DNA from: GH45 sp046704385
GTDB taxonomy: Bacteria > Bacteroidota > Bacteroidia > Bacteroidales > SZUA-534
Direction: 5' to 3'
Length of the DNA: 64,000 nt
Assembly: GCA_046704385.1 (NCBI GenBank)
Contig: JBJKSB010000038.1
Span: forward strand, 1-64,000
The stretch's first letter is position 1, and the number at the start of each line of letters is the position of its first letter. Made by a program: the position numbers and the translations under genes. Shown one piece after another: positions 63,403-64,000 of this stretch. A model generated the notes under the pieces. It was given only the letters and a program-made list of their open reading frames with translations. It was not told where the DNA came from and searched no databases.

Positions 63403-64000
63403 GGTGTTGATAATTGAGGATGAACCCTTTGCTCAACGAGAGCTTAAAAGGTTGTTGGCCAATTCAACTTTTGAAATTGAAGTAATTGACTGTTTGGATT
63501 CAATTGAAGACAGCGTTGAATATTTTTCAACCATGCCTCAACCCGACCTGATATTCTTCGATATTCAATTATCGGATGGATTAAGCTTTGAAATTTTCTC
63601 AAAAATCAAGGTAACAGCACCGGTAATTTTTACCACCGCGTACGATGAATATGCCATCCAGGCTTTTAAAGTAAACAGTATCGATTATCTGTTAAAACCG
63701 ATTGAACAGAATGCACTAAATAAAGCCCTGACTAAACTTGAGGAGTGGAAAAAACACCTTGAAGGCAAAGCAATTCAATTTTCTGAAGATCAGTTGCAGA
63801 GTATTTTAAACATGGCAAAACCAACATCGGATTATAAATCAAGATTTGTGGTAAAAGTCGGCGACCAGATTAAATTTATTGCCGTAAACGAAATCGCCTA
63901 TTTTTATGCCGATGATAATGAAATATTTATTCAAACTGCTGGCAAAAGCCGCTATATTGTTGATTTTACACTCGATCAACTCATGAAAATGCTTAACCCT
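63395..64000 (+). CDS. LytTR-family response regulator (3' partial)
   Basis: 202 codons to the window edge, no stop. The receiver domain (MIKVLIIEDEPFAQRELKRLL; phospho-Asp in LIFFDIQLSDG; Thr-Ala in FTTAYDEYAIQAFKVNSIDYLLKPI) is complete, then a linker and the start of a LytTR DNA-binding domain (FVVKVGDQIKFIAVNEIAYFYADDNEIFIQT). It pairs with the kinase immediately upstream, with overlapping reading frames. Target genes are unknown. Confidence 0.93.
   Translation, partial: MIKVLIIEDEPFAQRELKRLLANSTFEIEVIDCLDSIEDSVEYFSTMPQPDLIFFDIQLSDGLSFEIFSKIKVTAPVIFTTAYDEYAIQAFKVNSIDYLLKPIEQNALNKALTKLEEWKKHLEGKAIQFSEDQLQSILNMAKPTSDYKSRFVVKVGDQIKFIAVNEIAYFYADDNEIFIQTAGKSRYIVDFTLDQLMKMLNP

Noticed and set aside
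1..64000. tRNA, rRNA and insertion sequences
   Set aside because: I looked for tRNA-like arms, rRNA motifs and transposase genes and found none I could support; small RNAs cannot be excluded by eye.

Overview
The window looks like a chromosome segment of a polysaccharide-degrading member of the Bacteroidota, most likely a marine or anaerobic Bacteroidales/Marinilabiliales-type organism. The signs are a SusC/SusD pair, type IX secretion sorting domains (GH74 enzyme, giant SprB-repeat protein), TAnnTTTG promoter elements, AT-rich DNA, LytS/LytTR signalling and a tyrosine recombinase of the Bacteroidota type. No species name is claimed.

Region 1 (1-18.6 kb) is a polysaccharide utilisation locus. 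A secreted GH74-like xyloglucanase (start outside the window) reads rightward. Converging on it from the other strand are a SusC porin, a SusD lipoprotein, a DUF5018-type surface lipoprotein, then a GH28-like beta-helix enzyme, a GH3 glucosidase, a sialate-O-acetylesterase-like lipoprotein and an FAD-dependent oxidoreductase lipoprotein. The likely substrate is an acetylated plant-type hemicellulose or pectin, such as xyloglucan; this is inference. Decayed gene pieces lie at 3.0-3.7 kb, and a clear terminator at 11.8 kb ends susCDE.

Region 2 (18.94-32.52 kb) is an integrated element of about 13.6 kb, bounded by a 19-bp direct repeat (one mismatch) that is the 3' end of mnmE. It carries an integrase, an excisionase-like gene, repeated GGTACAAA sites at both ends, an XRE repressor with a divergent operon, phage-replication-type genes (VRR-NUC, DUF6291), a terminase-small-like protein and one large phage tail-type protein, but no capsid, portal or large terminase. 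An AbiEi/AbiEii toxin-antitoxin pair sits at the left end behind paired palindromic operators. The content resembles a phage satellite or a strongly reduced prophage. A second copy of the paired palindromes lies outside the element, upstream of susC.

Region 3 (32.5-38.0 kb) holds core genes: mnmE, kdsA, a SpoIIE-type phosphatase receptor and a queuosine-precursor transporter.

Region 4 (38.2-57.5 kb) is a tightly packed run of seven co-directional genes: nucleotide-transporter/HEAT fusion, second SpoIIE-type phosphatase receptor, TIR-like multidomain protein, membrane nSTAND NTPase with WD40 propeller, TPR/outer-membrane barrel protein, lipoprotein with propeller-like repeats, and a 2,421-residue secreted protein with SprB, PKD and Omp28-like modules and a T9SS tail, closed by a terminator. 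It looks like an envelope-associated signalling or conflict system and is the best candidate for an undescribed system here.

Region 5 (57.7-64.0 kb) has a TonB-dependent receptor, a DUF4097-like secreted protein, a small secreted protein with its own promoter and terminator, and a LytS-type kinase overlapping a LytTR response regulator that runs off the window.
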